Origin: Myxococcota bacterium
GTDB taxonomy: Bacteria > Myxococcota_A > Bradymonadia > UBA7976 > UBA1532
DNA: 63,095 nucleotides
Reading direction: 5' to 3'
Assembly (NCBI GenBank): GCA_963169045.1
Contig: CAUJDF010000076.1
Location: 1 to 63,095, forward strand
Part shown: positions 61,417 through 63,095 of the stretch, piece by piece
Layout: each line of letters begins with the position of its first letter
Numbering within the stretch: position 1 is the stretch's first letter
Position numbers and translations under genes: made by a program
The notes under the pieces: generated by a model
Told to the model about the DNA's origin: nothing
Database searches by the model: none
What the model saw: only the letters and a program-made list of their open reading frames with translations

Positions 61417-63095
61417 ATGCGATGGCTGGCGCTGGCCGCCTTCTTCGCGCTCGTCGCGTGCGACGACGGCGCGGGCACCGGGGACGCGTCGCCGCCGGGC
61501 GCCGGCGACGCATCGCTGCCGGGCGCCGATGCGTCGCCGCCGGGCGCCGACGCCGCCCCGGTCGTGCGCGGGACGTGCGAGGCGCCGCCCGTCGCCGAGG
61601 GGCTCCTGCGCAACGACGTCGCCGACATCGACTTCACCGGCGAGCCCGTCGAGGCCGAGGTGGAGCACAAGCTCGACATCGACGTCGACGAGGACGGCTG
61701 CGTCGTCGGCGCGCGCTTCCGCCTGCGCAAGGCGGGCCTGGGGTGCGAGCTGAGCCTCGCCTTCGCCAGCGCGGGCGGCGCCCCGATCGCGCTCACCGAG
61801 GCGCGCCTCGCCGCCGACAGCTTCTGTCCCGGCTGGTCCGACGACGACGAGGGCGAGTACACGCTGGCGTCCGGCGCGCCGGCGCTCCGATTCGTGGCGC
61901 GCGTGCCGGACCGGACGGCGCGCTCGTCGTGTATCGGCGCGACGACGGCGCGCTTCTCCGGCCGCGTCCGCCTCGCGCGCGCCGACGGCCGCACGATCGA
62001 GGTCGACCTCGGCGGCTTCGCCATCCGCGGCGACTTCCCGAGCGCCGGCGACACCGAGGCCGCGTGTCCGTGCGCGCCGCGGTGCGGCGAGCGGGCCTGC
62101 GGACCCGATCCGGTCTGCGGCGTCGAGTGCGGCGCGTGCCCCGACACCGAGAGCTGCACCCCCGAGGGGACGTGCGCCTGCGTGCCGCGGTGCGACGGCC
62201 GCGAGTGCGGCGACGACGGCTGCGGCGGGGCCTGCGGTCCCGGCTGCGCCGGCGGCGTCGCGTGCGATCCGGACACGGGCCGCTGCGACTGCGTCCCGGC
62301 GTGCGAGGGCCGCGAGTGCGGCGCCGACGGTTGCGGAGGCACCTGCGGTCCCGGCTGCGGCGCCGGCGACGCCTGCGACCCGGCGACGGGCCGGTGCGGC
62401 TGCGTGCCGGCCTGCGGGGGCCGCGAGTGCGGCAGCGATGGCTGCGGCGGAAGCTGCGGTCCCGGCTGCGGCGCCGACGCCGCCTGCGACGAGGGTCGCT
62501 GCACCGACGTCTGCCCCGCCGAGAATTGTCTCGCGGACTTCGCCGTCGAGGACGCGGCCGATCTCGCCGCCGTCGCGTCCTGCGGCCACATCGAGGGCAA
62601 CCTCTACGTCGACGGCGCCGGCGTTGCAGACCTGTCGGCGCTCGAGTGCCTGCGCAGCATCACCGGCGAGCTCGTCTTGCGCGGGACGGGCCTCGCCGAG
62701 ATCGCGGCGCTGACCCGCCTCGAGACGGCGGGCACGATCCGCCTCGAGCGCAACGTCGCCGTCCGCCGCGTCGCGTTCCCCGCGCTGCGCGAGGTCGCCG
62801 ACGCCCTGGCGCTCGGCGACGCGCCGGCGCTCGTGACGCTGGACTTCCCCGCGCTGCGGACGATCGGCGGGCCCCTGGGCCTCGCCGGCCTCGACGCGCT
62901 CGCGGACCTCTCCGGCTTCTCCGCGCTGGAGTCGGCCCGAAGCTTGAACCTCGACCGCATGGACGTGTTGCCCGACCTCGGCGGCCTGGCGAGCCTGCGC
63001 ACCCTCCGCTACCTGAACCTGCGCAACAACCCGCGACTGCGGAGCCTGAGCGGCCTCGATGCCCTGGACGCGCTGCCCGACGGCGGCGTGATCGT
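61417..63095 (+). CDS. lipoprotein with Cys-rich repeats and receptor-L-like repeats (partial)
   Basis: At least 559 codons; the 3' end is beyond the window. The leader MRWLALAAFFALVAC has a lipobox (LVAC), followed by GDASPPGA-type Asp/Ala/Pro repeats. A beta-domain (about 60-215) follows. Then come cysteine repeats of the type CVPACEGRECGADGCGGTCG (about 215-370), typical of Myxococcota surface proteins. From about 375 on there are leucine-rich receptor-L-like strands: CGHIEGNLYVDGAGVADLSA, SITGELVLRGTGLAEIAALT, LRTIGGPLGLAGLDALADLS. GGGGGGAGG precedes the ATG. A cell-surface binding role is plausible; no partner is visible. Confidence 0.85.
   Translation, partial: MRWLALAAFFALVACDDGAGTGDASPPGAGDASLPGADASPPGADAAPVVRGTCEAPPVAEGLLRNDVADIDFTGEPVEAEVEHKLDIDVDEDGCVVGARFRLRKAGLGCELSLAFASAGGAPIALTEARLAADSFCPGWSDDDEGEYTLASGAPALRFVARVPDRTARSSCIGATTARFSGRVRLARADGRTIEVDLGGFAIRGDFPSAGDTEAACPCAPRCGERACGPDPVCGVECGACPDTESCTPEGTCACVPRCDGRECGDDGCGGACGPGCAGGVACDPDTGRCDCVPACEGRECGADGCGGTCGPGCGAGDACDPATGRCGCVPACGGRECGSDGCGGSCGPGCGADAACDEGRCTDVCPAENCLADFAVEDAADLAAVASCGHIEGNLYVDGAGVADLSALECLRSITGELVLRGTGLAEIAALTRLETAGTIRLERNVAVRRVAFPALREVADALALGDAPALVTLDFPALRTIGGPLGLAGLDALADLSGFSALESARSLNLDRMDVLPDLGGLASLRTLRYLNLRNNPRLRSLSGLDALDALPDGGVI

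Noticed and set aside
61325-61513. Longer SDR form starting at 61513
   Set aside because: It would run over the divergent lipoprotein leader, and the SDR nucleotide-binding motif begins right after 61324.

Overview
The window looks like chromosomal DNA of a very GC-rich member of the Myxococcota (myxobacteria or a relative). This is inferred from gene content and base composition, not from a marker gene. The signs are a PEGA-tailed Ser/Thr kinase, the start of a sigma-54-type regulator, many lipoproteins with Asp/Ala/Pro-rich linkers, a DUF1501/DUF1800 pair, Cys-rich repeat proteins, an nSTAND ATPase and a receptor-L-like lipoprotein. I saw no rRNA, tRNA, CRISPR array, insertion sequence or phage.

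Layout. 1-7592 (minus): a run of six genes: DUF1800 protein, DUF1501 protein, Ser/Thr kinase, TPR protein, repeat lipoprotein, and the N-terminus of a sigma-54-type regulator cut by the window edge. 7907-10828 (plus): a lipoprotein with RTX-like repeats followed by twelve granulin-like Cys modules. 10829-12109 (minus): a DUF2254 membrane protein. 12417-32153 (plus): six tightly overlapping genes, including one of 3,231 codons, forming a cassette of mostly unnamed families. This is the most interesting part of the window. 32214-34557: a lipoprotein with a haem-binding-like motif and three small uncharacterised genes.

34618-41431: RecB and RecD homologues separated by an oppositely oriented amidohydrolase, with no recC between them. 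41570-45591: a small lipoprotein, a GAF-PAS hybrid histidine kinase, an OsmC protein, a pterin dehydratase and a rhodanese. 45696-48695 (minus): a TIR-like/nSTAND/TPR protein, with a striking 91-nt compound hairpin just beyond its 3' end. 48758-52286: a lipoprotein, a divergent ThiD/PfkB-fold kinase, an M48 lipoprotein protease and a charged helical protein. 52360-55544: an outer-membrane-type protein divergent from a protease pair in which the FTP prodomain and the gluzincin catalytic domain are separate overlapping genes.

55545-57774 (minus): an M23 lipoprotein, thymidylate synthase and dihydrofolate reductase, coupled by 4-nt overlaps. ThyA consumes methylene-tetrahydrofolate and DHFR regenerates tetrahydrofolate. 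57868-63095: an outer-membrane-type protein, an O-methyltransferase coupled to a nitronate-monooxygenase-like flavoprotein with no normal start codon, an SDR and small membrane protein pair, and a Cys-rich/receptor-L-like lipoprotein running off the window.

Family names rest on recognised motifs. No database search or structure prediction was possible.
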